From contig WION01000151.1 in assembly GCA_015039365.1 (NCBI GenBank), forward strand, positions 1 to 64,000: a stretch of 64,000 nucleotides of DNA, written 5' to 3'. Source of the DNA: Amanita rubescens. Its lineage: Eukaryota > Basidiomycota > Agaricomycetes > Agaricales > Amanitaceae. The translations under genes were made by a program, and so were the position numbers. Shown here piece after piece: positions 1-12,779 of this stretch (the first letter of the stretch is position 1; the number at the start of each line of letters is the position of its first letter). Below the pieces are notes generated by a model, which made no database searches, was not told where the DNA came from, and worked only from the letters and a program-made list of their open reading frames with translations.

Positions 1-1478
1 AGGTGATATTCCACAGCCTCGACGTATAAAGGCTGCTGGCGAAGGCGAATTGAGCGGCATATGTCGTATTTGCAACAGAGCTAGGTCTCGGCTATCGCAC
101 TCACGGAAGATCAGCTATGTTAAACGTCAACTCTAGAGATGGAGTGGTATTCCAATCCACGCACAGCTTTCTCCTTCTCTACCGATGTCGTTACTGATCG
201 TGTTTTTGGACGCCTCTTGATTTGGCGGCTTTCATCAGATTGTCCTTGAGCCTTGCCCTCGAGAATAGATGATTTCTGCGCTAATTTTCTGAATGCTCGT
301 GCTCGCTCCATGAAATCTCGAATAACCAATAAATACACTCCTGCTTGGATCTTGGAATAACGTGGATCTCGACAACTATGGACATCGATGAGGTTAGACA
401 AAAACAAAGTGCCAGTTTCACGGTGGCGCACTCCAATACGTTCATACTTGCCGCAATGGAAGACGATAAAAGTGGTATCGTCCATAACGGATCTTGTCCA
501 CGACTGTCAACTTAGTATGGCAGTATAAATACGGAAAACCTTACTTACATGTTTGACGAAGGTTATTATATCGTCTAGGTGAGTGTTAGACTTTTTGACA
601 GTGATTCCCTGGGATGGCGTATTGTTCTGTGATCGTGTGGCCGGCTCATCCTCCCCTTGCTTGAGGGGCTCATCTCGCGCGCTCCACGGCAGAACGGTGC
701 TATCCACGAGCGGCACGAGCGGCAGATCTTGAAGCGGGAAACCAGAAACGGAGTCAGGCCAAGCAGCGACAGACTCTTTGCTACAGATATCGCCCATCTT
801 CTCCAGTACTTCATCGTATTCCGTTGTTGCCGCGTAGAACTGATACGTAACAAGCCGACGAAACCTTGCAGATGCATCGGTAAGGTCCGTACGAGATTCC
901 TCGTTCAAAAATTTCCATACCCCCCTGGGAATGCGCATAGTCCCAGTGTCGCGATCGCGATCGATCTCGATAGAATACTGGTTTGTTATCGCACTACGGC
1001 CTTCGTCGGGTTCCTCGCCAGCCTTATCGAAGCGGAATATGTTTAGCCAGGTATAAGAATGAGGACTTAGACCGAAAGTCGTCCCAACAGGAGAGCAATA
1101 AATGAACGAGACCTCTTCATAGAATCGGGCGACCGAAGAGGCGTCTGTCAGTTTGTTTCCTCGCACGACTCCCCAGTTCCTGCCACGCTTCGTAAATAAC
1201 GCAGACATGTCTTCATCATCCTTGTAATCAATCAGGGGAAGGAGTCCTCCTTCGTCTTTTGTTGTCTGCACCGCGCGATCAATAACCTGAGCGATATCTG
1301 CTGTGAAGGATGGGACGAGAATGACGCGTTTCAAAGACAATCGCGGGTCGATGTGCCGATCAAAGAATGTAAACGGGAGTCGATACGTTGCTGTGTCTTC
1401 GACTTGTTCGACAGCAGGTGGACTGTAGTCGAACAAGTCCTGGAGCTCTCTGCTCCAGGTCTGTTCACGGTCGGACAT
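1..1478 (-). CDS. F1 family kinase-like protein, copy A (runs off the left edge)
   Basis: This is the 5' part of an F1 gene; its kinase domain lies beyond base 1. Exons by GT/AG and by match to copy B are 1478-549, 503-165 and 114 to the edge. The protein starts MSDREQTWSREL, then has the family signature F-D-R-H-x-D-x-R-L. The region aligning with the nuclease motif of the neighbouring F2 family reads T-Y-Q-F-Y (Gln codon at 840-842), so the expected catalytic Glu and Lys are both absent. Exon 2 carries the middle domain (WTRSVMDDTTF, then H-C-G-K-Y-E-R-I-G). Exon 3 starts L-I-F-R-E-C-D as in copy B. A receptor-gene remnant lies just upstream at 1.6-1.8 kb, the same order as at 10-13 kb and 34 kb. 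The biological role is unknown. Confidence 0.7.
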
Positions 1479-1605
1479 GGTCGGGTGTCACGACCGTCAC
1501 GCGTCACGCATACTAGTACAAGCATCACGACCATATACACTGGACTCCGTGATTAAAGTACCACGACTGTCGGCTTCAAGATGAAGTATGTAACATAATC
1601 TTTTG

Positions 1606-1830
1606 TTAATGCTGGCAATTGATCGCCTTGAAAATTTTTCTTTTAACTGCCTGGCATTGGCTATGGAATGATATTGAGGAGCAGCGCTCTTTGAACTGCC
1701 AAATACTAAAAGACAAACCGCTACGTGCTTGGCTTGCTCGTAGGCCCGAATGCGTAAGAATCATGAAATACGCGACAGGGCTTATCAAGGCGGATGAGGA
1801 CGCGGATGAGGACGCGGATGACCTGCTGTC
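1606..1830 (-). pseudogene. Fragment of a 7TM receptor gene (C-terminal end)
   Basis: About 220 bp matches the 3' end of the receptor gene at 34424-35851. Shared stretches include the region around the tract reading tggcaattgatcgc and the loop region near ctcgtaggcccga. Internal deletions remove the sixth and seventh helices, and the frame is broken. It sits 130 bp upstream of F1 copy A, just as a receptor gene or remnant lies upstream of F1 sequences at 12.8 kb and 34.4 kb. It is a relic of the same module. Confidence 0.55.
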
Positions 1831-3128
1831 TTGCGTTCAAACTAGACCCATAATTCCACTTCACACAAAGTCCATAGCAGCTACTTCATTCTCAGTTTTG
1901 AAGAGCGGTTTCACGGGCGCTACCACACGAGCAACGACAGTACGAGACGAAATCGGAAAGAGTAAACGCGAGCGTACTTCGCTTGCTGTCCGAGACCAAT
2001 TGCAACTGGAGGTCCACATTGAATGGTAGATACGCAGAGAACCTGGCACTCTATGCTCTGGAGCGCAACCAAGTCTACATTAACGCCGACCCAAGGATCT
2101 TCCGCCCCAACCCAGTCAACTGAGAAGGGAACGTTCATCTTTCCGACGAGAAGATGGGATCGATGAGAAGCTAAGTACTCATAGCTGAGCCAATTTACTT
2201 GGCTGAATGATAGGATTCAACTGACAAAGATAAACCGTGGAGGTGTGGGAAGCGGGTGGCGTACATGAGAATAAGATTTTCGGGTTTTCTTTCATCTGCC
2301 GTTTGAAGGAGTCATCCTGGAACTCACGGTAGAATTCGGTCATGGTGCATCGGACAAGTTGGTCAGAATAGCTAGAGGGATGTCCCGTCAGCATGGCAGG
2401 CCAGGGATGGAGCGAGGAGCGATAGCGAAGCCGACTTCAAATCAACCGAGGTGATTGAGAAGAGCTTGGAAAACATGAAAAGCAAGCTAAGTGTGGTCGA
2501 AGAAGCGAGTAAGAAAGCAGGGACGAACGCAGGTAGAATGATAAAGTTTAGAAATCAGGCGGAAAAGTATACGCCTTTTAACCTTCTTTTGACTGACCCC
2601 GACAAGAAGGATAACGGGCCATCCTCATGCGCGTAGGTGGCAATTTCCTGTTTTCTCCCCGCATCATTGTCACTGAAATTAGCGGGTAAGTATAGTTCGT
2701 TGAACAGTTCTGTCATATGACGCCGTACCATGTACGATCGGTGTTTCCGTAACACACATTTCAATGTACATACACAATAACATAGTCTCTGATCACAGCT
2801 GCAAAAGGTATGATTTTGTCGATCCGTTTGCTGTCGACTCGACAGCAAACACGTCGTTTTCGGACTTGATGTGCCTGATCATGGCATAATTTTTTATGAC
2901 CGGGAAACGCAAATGTCTCGTTCTCTTTCCGACCCGCGACATGTATTTCCTTAACCTTTAACCGTTCGTGTAAGGCATCGGGGAAATCAGGCATGAGGAT
3001 GTTAATTTAAAAATAAAAAAAAGTTGAATGTAGCGAGTTCAATTAGATGAACTTGAAAATTACAAATATAAAGGGCTATCTACCCATGGTCCAAAAACGG
3101 CGAGACACTATGCGTATAGCACCTTGTA
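1831..3128. other. Stretch without a recognisable gene
   Basis: Only short ORFs without family resemblance or consistent splice sites were seen. Two tandem GAGGACGCGGATGAG-like units occur at about 1795-1820, at the edge of the receptor fragment. The last 130 bp are AT-rich and probably hold the 3' flank of the membrane protein gene at 3129. Confidence 0.4.
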
Positions 3129-5468
3129 TCATCGGTGAGAAAAATGAAAACCTGCCGCCCCACTTCCAGCTTTTATCTCAGTGAGCTCAACTTCCACCTC
3201 CTTGCTGAACACGCCAACGTCCTTGCCATAAGCTGGGAACGAAACAGTATGCACGTTCCCCGAACCACACGCAGTGATGATGTGCATGGTATCCATTGCG
3301 TTAAATGACGCAATGTAGTCTAGGTCTAAATGCCGTGCCTTGTTGAGTGATACTAGAATAATAATGATAGTTGCGATCATGATTGCCATTGGGGAAATCG
3401 CGATAATGAGTCTGAACCGAGGGGCCTGGCCCCAGACAACGGCATGAACGTATGTTGTTGATGCGAATGTTTGAGGCTGAGGACAACCCGACCGATGCTT
3501 GCAACGGAGGTTGGAGCGACCGTACTGCCTAATAGTTAATAAATAGTTATTGCTATGTTGCGAGAACAAGGCGCACCGCCGCTCCATATTCGAACACGCC
3601 CCGAATGTAATCAGCCTTATTAGTAGGATTATCAATGTGGTAAATGACTAGGCAATCTGTGCTTACCATTTTCTTTCTTATGAATTCTTTGTACTGAGAG
3701 TCTGACGCGTGATCAGGGAGCATATGCGGCAGGAGCGAAAAAATGGTATCCCCAATATGATTCTCCGACATCGTTTGTGAATTGGAAAAGTGGTTGCTCA
3801 AAGACGAAACTGTAGACTGTATTATCGATGATGAATTTAAACGAATGTCAGGTAATTTTTGAGTGAGGGGTTCAAGCGTAACAAATCCTTCACGGACGTA
3901 CGTCACGTTGATGTGAAGCCATCGCGGTCTAATTGTGCAGGTTTGAGTCAGTGGACTATTTTGGCCACCGTAATTACTGTTCATGTAAACAGCTACGTTG
4001 GGTGAGTACAATCATCAGACTGAGCAACGGGGTGGACGTCATACTCATGTCATTGTCTGCGTTGCTTATCGGGCAGATAGCAAGAACAAGATATCCATCC
4101 GACTTGCCATAAACAACTTGAAGATGCTTCAGTAGAAAGCAAAGATCCAAACGAGAAATGGTCAACCTGCACTGTCGGTACCTCCAGAATTACAGTTACA
4201 ACACAAAGAAACTTTTATTGTTCCATGTCCTACAGTGGTCTTGTTGAAGCGGATATACGGATCGGAAGCAGACGTCGCTTTGCAATTAACATCCGCTCTG
4301 AGTCCCTGTTGGATTGCTTCTATTCTTGTCCAATTATCGAATGTGGGCGCGATTGGCGAAATGCCTCCTGGACGGGAATTATTTAGAGCGAAACTTCCAT
4401 GAACATGTTAATCTTACTCGGAGAAGTTCGGTTGAGAACGTAATCGTGAAAAGAGAGATATTGCATTGACATGTTAGTCCCTTCCGTTGCTGCGACATAA
4501 CCGCTGACCCATGTTGGTGCCCAATTTCGCGCAACCTCCGACGTCGCAAAATCTTTCACCAGCGCGTCAGTATAGTTGATGTCTTGAAATGAGGTTTGGT
4601 ATGGGATGTCCGTTTCTCTTGGCGTAAGTATTGTTGTCCACCTTCGTCATTCAATCGGACATGTCAGATAGGCGGAAATTTTGGACGAAAAAACACCTTA
4701 CGCTGCTGTTTGAACCGTAAACAGGAGTAAGGAAACGAGTGACATGATTGTCCAAACACGGCGACCTTTACCAAAGTGAAATAGAGTATTCCCGGAACCA
4801 ACCGTGATTCTGGCATAGAGAGAGTACAATGACATGCTTTTTGAGCCTGGACTCCCCAATGACACAACAGTATCAAATCGAGCGGCCTCTGAGAAAGCTC
4901 TATCGGCGGTTCATCAGCAATCAATAACTTGAAACTGAAACCCCGAAACATACTTTGTGCTTAACACCGACAACAAAGATCCGATCAGTGTAATGGCTGT
5001 GGTTGCCCCTTGAGGATGCTGCACGTAGAGGGTTTCCAGGTGTCTTGGAACGATTGGATACGCGATAGATTCAGTTCGTATGATAAACGCTATCAGCATG
5101 ACCAACACGATGAACTGCCATGAACATGCTATCATTGGTCGGATGAAAAGCCGTGGTGAACGAATACTGTGTTTCGCGCGGGGTTGGCTGAGGAGAACGT
5201 CGGTAAATGTATCAACTCAACCGGACATTAAAAGCACATACAAATCATCGTGGTCAAATCTTCGCCTGGAAGACATGCTTGCATTGTATACTTCAGAGAC
5301 GATGTCATTATTCATGGTCGCCGCTGCCCCCTCAGATGGATCGAGGAGCGTTGTAGAATCGTGCACGTCCCCCCCATCTTCCGTTTCATGGATGGCGTTC
5401 AAGTTGTTATAGTCTTGTAACTCATATTCCATCCTGAGGGGCTTCGAGTGTGGAAGGAGGGCAAGCAT
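3129..5468 (-). CDS. Multi-exon membrane protein with a large ectodomain (agaricomycete-type, unnamed)
   Basis: A minus-strand gene starts at ATG 5468 (MLALLPHSKP) and stops at 3129. The first exon is an acidic, Ser-rich cytoplasmic tail. The next (about 5190-4970) carries hydrophobic helices (FIVLVMLIAFII; TTAITLIGSLLSVLST). Further exons near 4880-4690, 4640-4420, 4380-4190, 4130-4040 and 4000-3670 encode an ectodomain with many N-x-S/T sites and a Cys cluster, C-C-N-C-N-S-G. The last exon carries a helix (AIMIATIIIILV) and a short tail. GT/AG junctions checked for the first exons keep frame, for example the joins at about 5250/5190 and 4971/4919. The layout resembles the anonymous membrane proteins expanded in mushrooms. 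No enzymatic motif was seen and the function is unknown. The exact boundaries of middle exons are uncertain. Confidence 0.6.
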
Positions 5469-5539
5469 GGAGCCCGAGGCGATGAGGCCAGGTTTCTATA
5501 CATATTTGTTTAGCGTCAAAAGTACAGCTTTAGTAGAAT

Positions 5540-6355
5540 TCAATTGGGTGCACAGCGTAGCGTCTGGCGGCGCCGTGTAAACCCCCAGGGCCCCACCGTG
5601 AAACCGACTACGACCCTTTTTTTACTGATCGTGAACATCAACAGAAAGGCCGTGCCAATGGTGACTGCCACCCTTCGAGCACCTGTCTCTTCCCTCGCTC
5701 CAACTGGCACCACCAACAAGCGGCCAAATGTTAATGATCCAATGGACGGGGGATCTGACGCCACAGTCATCCCCTGCGCCGAAGCCTGCAAAGAAGTTGG
5801 AGGCTGCCTTGGAGAAATCGGAACCGCACTAGCCCCGAAGGCAATCAGAAAGTTAACCGGCAAGATCTTAAGAGGTATTAAGTAGGCTGACGTTGACGAT
5901 CCATTGCCGACTTGGATGTGTACGCGTGTACGTGTAATGGATTCTCCAATTAGAAGTGCCTGGGAGACCGCTTTCCCGTGGGAATGTCTCGATCACGGGC
6001 GGCATCAGGTCCCGTTTTAGACTCATAGTCCTGAATACAGGCATTTCTGCTGGGCGCTGAACCGCTGACGCTTGAACTCTGTCGAGGTTAGTAGCAGCAT
6101 CTCTCAATGAGCCAAAGAGACTTCTTTTCCCTTTTTCTTTTAGTGACAGTATTATCCCAGTTTCGCGGCATTCTTGTTCTTGCCGAGGTACCCGAGCAAC
6201 GTGGACCGGGAGTCCAGAAACGATGATAAGGACAGGGTAATCACCCCCGAGCTTAACTCAAGACCAATGGCGATGAGGATGAGAAAGGCGCCTGCGAGAT
6301 GGACTTGGAACAGTGACTGGGCTGCACCGACAAAGGTATGAAGTCTTCTGTCCAC
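5540..6355 (-). CDS. Possible small membrane protein gene, structure unresolved
   Basis: Three minus-strand open stretches could be exons of one gene. The first, 6355-6152, starts MDRRLHTFVG and has a helix-like run (FLILIAIGLELSSGVI). The second, 6107-5868, is polar. The third, about 5890-5540, is again hydrophobic (FLIAFGASAVPI; AVTIGTAFLLMFTI). Splice sites joining them were not established, and the plus strand is also open at 5544-5885. No family was recognised. It may be a remnant. Confidence 0.2.
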
Positions 6356-6399
6356 GTCACAATAGCTTAAGCATATACAGAGGCACGGCTGCCGCCTTG

Positions 6400-6830
6400 C
6401 TCCGAGGATGAATGTTTGAATTCTCAGCGTCCATCGGCGTCACGATTACTACAATACAAGATTACATTTCCTTTCGAAGGTCAAGAGCCATGGATACGGC
6501 ATAATATTTGGGTTTACGTTTCTGAACGCACAGCCCTGAAAACAATAACGAGGAAAACGCAAACCGCGCCAGGGTGGCTCGGCCTCGTATCTTGGAAGTT
6601 GGGAATAACTCTACGTCACAACACTTGCCCAATTTATCTGCGTTGTAGTGATTGATGCATCAATGTACAATTCCGAGAACAATGATACCGTTCGGCTATA
6701 TGCCTTGACAACAAGATTACTTATGGACCCACAAACATCCATATGCCTTGGAAGTCGAAAAGGGTAAGCGTCAGATCTAGAAACCGATGGGAGAACAATC
6801 ATTCCCTAGTTTGACGGCCCTTGTGCCACG
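6400..6830 (+). repeat. Dispersed repeat fragment (same family as at 20.0-20.6, 26.5-27.2 and 32.4-32.6 kb)
   Basis: Blocks shared with the other copies are aacaataacgaggaaa followed by a GC-richer stretch ending in ctcggcctc, the gatgcatcaatg tract, and acccacaaacatcca at 6726-6740 followed by the ccttggaagtc and cagatctagaaaccg blocks. The order is the same as in the other copies. It is probably a decayed non-autonomous transposon. No coding capacity was seen. Confidence 0.5.
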
Positions 6831-7059
6831 CCTGCTCTTGCCCCTTTAGTATGCGGCTACGTGGCAGTGAAGGACGAGGCGGGGAATTTGAATTCTTGTT
6901 ACATTTGGCGTAGTTGGGACAAGCCTGGTTACACACTGCTGGAAACAATGTTCGTTTTGGCCTGCCTGCTACGAGGTACAGAAGACCGTACAGACCCGTC
7001 CTCCAATAGATAGATTGTCCGTCACAAAGTTGATATGACCTTTTGCTCCATCTCTACCG

Positions 7060-9550
7060 TCAATCGACTACCATGGGGCCAGAGCTAGCCTGCGAACTCT
7101 CCGCGCTGTCCAAACCGGATGAAGGAGAATGTGCTGGAGAGTACGCTAGCGCGCTGTCCTGCGACTCTTGGTTGAAAAACGTATCGTCGCAATGGATCTC
7201 GCTGAACTCAAGCGGCCGCTTGTTCCATTCGCTTTGAAATTGGGTGACGTGTTCTCCGCTCGAGAACTTGACCACGAGCCACGTCCCAAGTAAGACTTCG
7301 TCCTCTGCTTCCAGTTTTATAGAACAACGCGCTGTTTGAAGCCACGGTTCCTGCGACATCCAATACGTTAACTTATCAAAAGTTATCTTTGCATCTTCAA
7401 CATCGAAGGACACTGGCCCGATTTCAATGGGGTGCAAAGGAGGCGGGCTGGCGTCCTCGACATTTTCCAACAATCCCTTGAGTCTCTTGCGCTCCTTGCG
7501 CCGCTCGCCAGACTTCTTTCTTCGTTTAACCTTAGAAAGATCGGTAAACCAGGCAAGTCCCACTTTTCCGTCAAGTTTATGTCTCAGTTGACTTCCTGGG
7601 CCAACGTCAATATAGATCTTGCTGCGAGAAAGAGCCCCATAAATCAAGCGATTCCTGTGTATAAGCTTTAGGGTTTGCCGAAGAGCAAACCTGTTTTTAT
7701 CATCAATTCCAAACATTACTACAACTTATAAATAACATACTGTTGATGTTGTGTAAGCTTGGAACGCCCCACTGGTTTCCCAACATATTGAAGAAGCAGA
7801 ATAGCATGTACAGCCTTGTTATTATTTATAGCCGCGTCTCCCTTCAACGTGAAGAAGCCATAGGTTTTCGGAATCATGACATCCCGTCCTGGGAGACTGG
7901 ACAAAATCTCGTGTTTGCGATACTCTTTCATAAGTTGTTGAGTGTTTTGCCTTCCATTTGCAACTTTGATGACAACGGGCCACGATGCATAAGAGTGTCC
8001 ATCAGCATACAGCATTCCGACGAGTTCGTTTGAGTCCGTCTTGCCGCTAGTTTCAAGATAAAAGAATTTTTCTTCTTCTGCATCGACGGGTGGATGAATG
8101 CGGTGATATGGCCTATTGCTTTTGTACATGACGTTCCCCGACCCCTTCTTGGTTGACCCTAAGCAAAGTTTCATATATTTATGAACTACATCTTGAAACT
8201 GGGGCCTTGGAGTTCGGATCTATGTAGGACATAAGAGAACAGACATTATATCATAGGAAAATTAACATACTGGATTGAATTTACCGACGTTAAGATCGTA
8301 CGGCGTCATCCACGTATCAGGAAGTATATCCGATCTTCCTCCGAAATCTTCTAGCTGTCGTGCGCGGTTTGTCGCGTCCCGTATTGCTGAGATATATAAT
8401 CCAATGTGGATCTGAAAATACCCAGGACCGCCGGCCGTACCTTGCCCAATACTGTGAGGTTCGACGACGTCGCTAATGTATAAGGTCTGGTTTTGCCTGT
8501 CCCGGAAGAATAACAGTTCGTAATTTCCAGCGTGTAACACGGCATAAGTGGCGTCACACTTAACCATCTCTGCCCATAGCTGTCAAGCAGACGTAAGTCG
8601 ATTGATATAGCATAACAACATAGATAAACAACCTGTTGGATCATATCTCTCCCATGTCCTGTGTACTTCTTACGATCTTTGTCCGACATCGCGTCGTATG
8701 CCTCCTTTGTTTTCCCGTCCCAATCAGATATAATGAGATTGACGGCCGAGGCTATAGCATCAAAACCTCGGGGGTCACCCGTGATGGGCTCGCGACCGAG
8801 CCTTGGACCATGTTCATAAGCACAATATTCGGAGACACAACCCTTCCAAGGGAAGACATCCGCCAAAGTATGCCCAAGTATACAAAGCATGGTGTGATAC
8901 GATCCGCTGGGAAGACTCTTGCATTCAAATGGAATGATGCGCTCAAAGTACTTGGCGGTGATCTTCATATCTTCCAGTATCTGAGAATGTGCCGTCGACA
9001 TGGCCGAGTCGTGCTTGCTGAGATCTATCCTCAAAATGGAGTCTGCGTTTGCATAATTGCTTCTTTTACCCCGGCCAGAATCAGCATTCAGGTGAGCCGA
9101 ATCTGAGGTCGGCATTTCCAAAAACTGCGTTTTCCAGGAAGAAGACGGAAATTGAAGAATAGAGGCAATGGAAGCAATGTTCGAGAACACGTTGTGCTTG
9201 TATGCCGCAACAACGCTGGGTTCGTTGTGGAACCTGTGTTGAGCGTCTTCTTGAATTTTTGCTTCAATGTCTTCCGCCAATTTCCAACCCGATCCATGGG
9301 CAGGCGGGAGAGCCGCTTTCTCCAAGGCGACTTTTGCAGTCATACCCAGTTCCTCCGGAAGATTATGGCAAAACACCGTTTTCTTCAGCAATAGTCCTTT
9401 ACTGAGATGTAGGTCATAAGGAGCGGGTTTTCGTGTCGACTCGGAGCCTTTTCCGAGGCCTGTATAAAATGGTGGAGACAGCCGGAAAATTGCTTCGACA
9501 TTCTGACTAGGATCGGGTCCTTGCCCTTCTCGGGGAATGAACAAAGCCAA
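7060..9550 (-). CDS. F2 family protein: PD...ExK nuclease-like region plus pseudokinase, copy A
   Basis: Exons are about 9550-8633, 8579-8271, 8219-7741 and 7690-7060, joined by introns of 50-53 nt in frame; the start codon was not found and may lie in an upstream exon. The N-terminal region has A-D-S-I-L-R-I-D (Asp codon 9041-9043) and later P-F-E-C-K-S-L (Glu 8924-8926, Lys 8918-8920). This fits the D...ExK core of restriction-endonuclease-fold nucleases. The middle domain starts L-W-A-E-M-V-K. The C-terminal half looks like a kinase N-lobe with a Val-Ile-Lys strand, but the catalytic loop reads L-I-Y-G-A-L-S where active relatives have H-G-D-L-S, and no DFG is seen, so it is a pseudokinase. 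A Ser-rich tail ends the protein. It lies downstream of F1 copy B on the same strand. Nuclease assignment is inference. Confidence 0.65.
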
Positions 9551-10376
9551 GCTACAATGATCATGGGTAACAGCATACCGTCATTTGACGCCGGATTTAC
9601 TATCATGACGTCGGGGTCCATTTCACTTCGCTTGGAAAGGACTCAGACTCACTGCACGAGAATCAGCCCAGAACAACGTGTAAGTTTGAATTCCCTACCG
9701 TTTTTCTTCGAAAATTGAAGTATTTGACGGGATTGAGGTGGAATGGAAACTGAAGCAGGTAGCATCCTTCGCGCAAACCCAACCTTATTATATCTTCATT
9801 CGTAGAGGGCAAAATATCGCTGGTGATGAACAAGAAAGACAGCGCCTTCCAAGTTCGTACGCCGGAACGGCCATGAGTAAGACGGTGAGAGTGCACCCTG
9901 CACTATGCCTTGAATTGGCATAGTTCATTTACAGGAACGATTCAATTGTTGCACCGTGACAGTTCACTTGCCCGATTTGTAAGGTAACTTGACGTCGTCA
10001 AGGAACCTCACCATACTTATATGTACGTTACATGGTTACAATCAAACTCGATCAATCGATTGCGATCGCTTGTGGTGTTTGTGGGCTCCTGTTTTATGTG
10101 TGGAATTCGGCGGGTTGGCGAAAAGGAAATAAAAGCACAAGAGACCTGTGTTCATCTTGTGCTTTTGACTCTCATGCATCTGTACCAGCAAGCACGTGGG
10201 TGGTTAACAATAAATGTATATTGTCTCGGCGACAAAAATACCCACAAAATGTCACTACCAGTGTACAAAGCACGTTGGTATATGGTCTACGTACCGCGTA
10301 GAACCAAATAGAAAAATGAACACATGGAGACAGTGTTACATGGACTTGTTCAAGAGGTACAATTCAATATGAATTA
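9551..10376. other. Spacer between F1-B and F2-A
   Basis: This stretch holds the 3' flank of F1-B and the unresolved 5' end of F2-A. Reading the F2-A frame upstream of 9550 gives an early stop and no in-frame ATG, so the start must lie in an upstream exon that could not be fixed. Nothing else was recognised. Confidence 0.35.
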
Positions 10377-12648
10377 TCAAGGATCTTTCAGGAAATCACT
10401 ATCTGCACGAGAACTTTGCGTCGTAGGGTTGCTTGGAAACTGATTGGGCGGATAATAAGAACCCTGGAGAAGAGAACAGAGGTCATCGAATTCACGTTTC
10501 CGTGAATGCTTTCCTGCGCCCATCTTTGCCATGTCGAAATCGATGATTGTAACTTCCCCCTCGTCGTTGATAAGTAAGTTCATAGGCCGGATATCGTAAT
10601 GCCGAACATCTGCTCTATGTATTTCAGATAGTGCTTGCTTGAATGCTTCTCTGTACATGAGGTATAGATAAAATAATGTAAATGACAATGATCACGTACC
10701 GCTCTTCGCGAGACACAGAAACCTGCTCAACAGATACTTTCCCAGTCCTCTTCAGCTCCCGGTCATGGAGGCTAATGCCAACATCACTCATGATCAACGC
10801 TGACGACCCGTCTCTGACGTCTTCAAACAAGCCAAAAACAATCGCTACACACTCTACCCCCTTTTTAGCCAAGTGCTTGTATACATTGTATTCATGGCGC
10901 AAACGCTCTCTCTGGAAGTCGTGAAAAGCAACCTTAACAATGGCAGGAGAAGACAGTAAGCGTCCGTTTGGTAGGGTCATACGAATAGTCGCCTTGTGAA
11001 CCTGGCCCGTCGCGCCAGAATCAAAATCAGGTTTGAGGAGAACCTCAAAGTATTCGTGGGCTCGGTACTCTTGAGGACGCGGCTCTAACTTCAATTTCCG
11101 TTTTCCGTTATATGTACATGGTGTTCCGGGTGCTATTCCACAACCTTTACGCATAAAAGCTGATGGCGATGGCGAATTGAGTGGCATGTGTCTCATTTGC
11201 AACAATGCTAGGTGTCGCGTATCGCACTCGCGGAAGATCAACTGTGTTAGATGTCATTTCCAAGGATAAAAAGTATTTTAACCCACGCACGAGTTTCTCT
11301 TTCTCTGCCAACGTCGTGACGGATCGCGTTTTTGGACGCTTCTTCGTCTGGCGGTCGTCAGGTTCGGCTTGGGCCTTTCCTTCGGGAGTGAGGGATCCAT
11401 GACCCAATTTTCTGAACACACGCGCTCGCTCCATAGCGTCCCTAATAATCAATAGGTACAACCCAGTCTGGATCTTGCCGTACCCTGGATCTCGACAACT
11501 ATGGACATCAATGAGGTTAGACAGGAACAAGGTGCCCGTTTCACGGTGGCGCACCCCAATACGCTCATATTTACCACAGTGAAAGATGATAAAAGTGCTG
11601 TCATCCATGACGGATCTGGTCCACGCCTGTCATTATTAGTCGAATAAGAAATAATATGATAATATATGCTTACGTGGTTAATAAATGTTGTGACGTCGTC
11701 TACGCTGTCAGTGATCTTCTTGACCATGATCCCTTTAGAATGAGCAGATGAACTATTGTTCTGCGGCGGTTTTGTTAGCGCATTCTTCTCTTGTTCTAAG
11801 GAGACAACGGTTTGCTTCTCCTTAGAGCTATTGCTCCGTTTCGACTCGCGTGGTCCCCACGGCAATATAGTGCTATCCACGAGTGGCGTGAGAGGTAATT
11901 CCTGAGTCGGAAAACCAGAAACATGTTCTGGAATGGAAGGAACGGGTTCTTTTCCACATATCTCGTTCATTTTCTCCAGCAATTCATCGTATTCCGTGGT
12001 CGCCGCGCAGAATTGGTACGTGACCAGTCGGCGAAATCTTGCGAATATCTCGGCAAGGTCCGCACGAGCATCCTCATCGAGGGCATTCCATATCCCCCTT
12101 GGGACCTGCATATTCCCTGTATTATCGTCCCGTCGGATCTCGAGATAGCACTTGTTTGTTGTGGAGCTACGGCCCCCATTGGGTTCTATGCTAGCCCCGT
12201 TGAACCGGAAGATATTTAGCCAGGTATAACAATGGGGATTCAAAGCAAAGGTAGAACCGACAGAAGAGCAATAGAGCACTGAGACCTCTGTATAGAACCG
12301 CGCGACAGATGTAGCGTCCGTAAGTTTGTCTCCCGAATCGCCCCAGCTTCGTCCACTCTTCGAGAAGAACGCCGACCTCTCTTCTCCGTCCTTGTATCTT
12401 ATATCGGGAAGGCACCCCCCTTCATTTTTAGTTTCCAGCACGACGCGATCGATAACCTCGGCGATATCGGCTGTGAACGACGGAACGGAAACGACGCGCC
12501 GCAAAGAAAGTCGCGAATCGAGGTGACGATCAAAAAAGGTAAATGGAAGTCGATAAGGTGTTGAGTCATCTGCCTTCTCTATAGCGGGGGGACTGTAACT
12601 GAACAAATCCTGAAGCTCTCTGGACCAGGTTTGTTCGTGACTGGACAT
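10377..12648 (-). CDS. F1 family kinase-like protein, copy B (complete)
   Basis: ATG at 12648 (MSSHEQTWSREL); exons 12648-11674, 11626-11291, 11241-10700 and 10650-10377; introns of 47-49 nt; predicted 708 aa. The N-terminal region is homologous to the nuclease-like part of F2, but the motif position reads T-Y-Q-F-C (Gln codon 12013-12015), so it should be inactive. The middle domain starts A-W-T-R-S-V-M. The kinase-like C-terminus has a Val-Lys strand (P-A-I-V-K-V-A), a helix-C Glu (R-H-E-Y-N-V-Y), the catalytic loop VRHYDIRPMN and D-F-D in place of DFG, then a very short C-lobe without APE. HxDxxxxN and the metal-binding Asp are kept, so catalysis is possible. The gene lies between a receptor remnant (12.8-13.2 kb) and F2 copy A. 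Confidence 0.75.
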
Positions 12649-12779
12649 GTCGCGCGTCACGCATGTCACGAGAGTATTTTCTCCGTTTTTTTTCTGAAAA
12701 CTGCATATGCTACCTCTGACTAGCTTTTTACCAGTGCCCAAACGTTGACAACGGGTTTGTAGTTAGCACTCTACATCGC

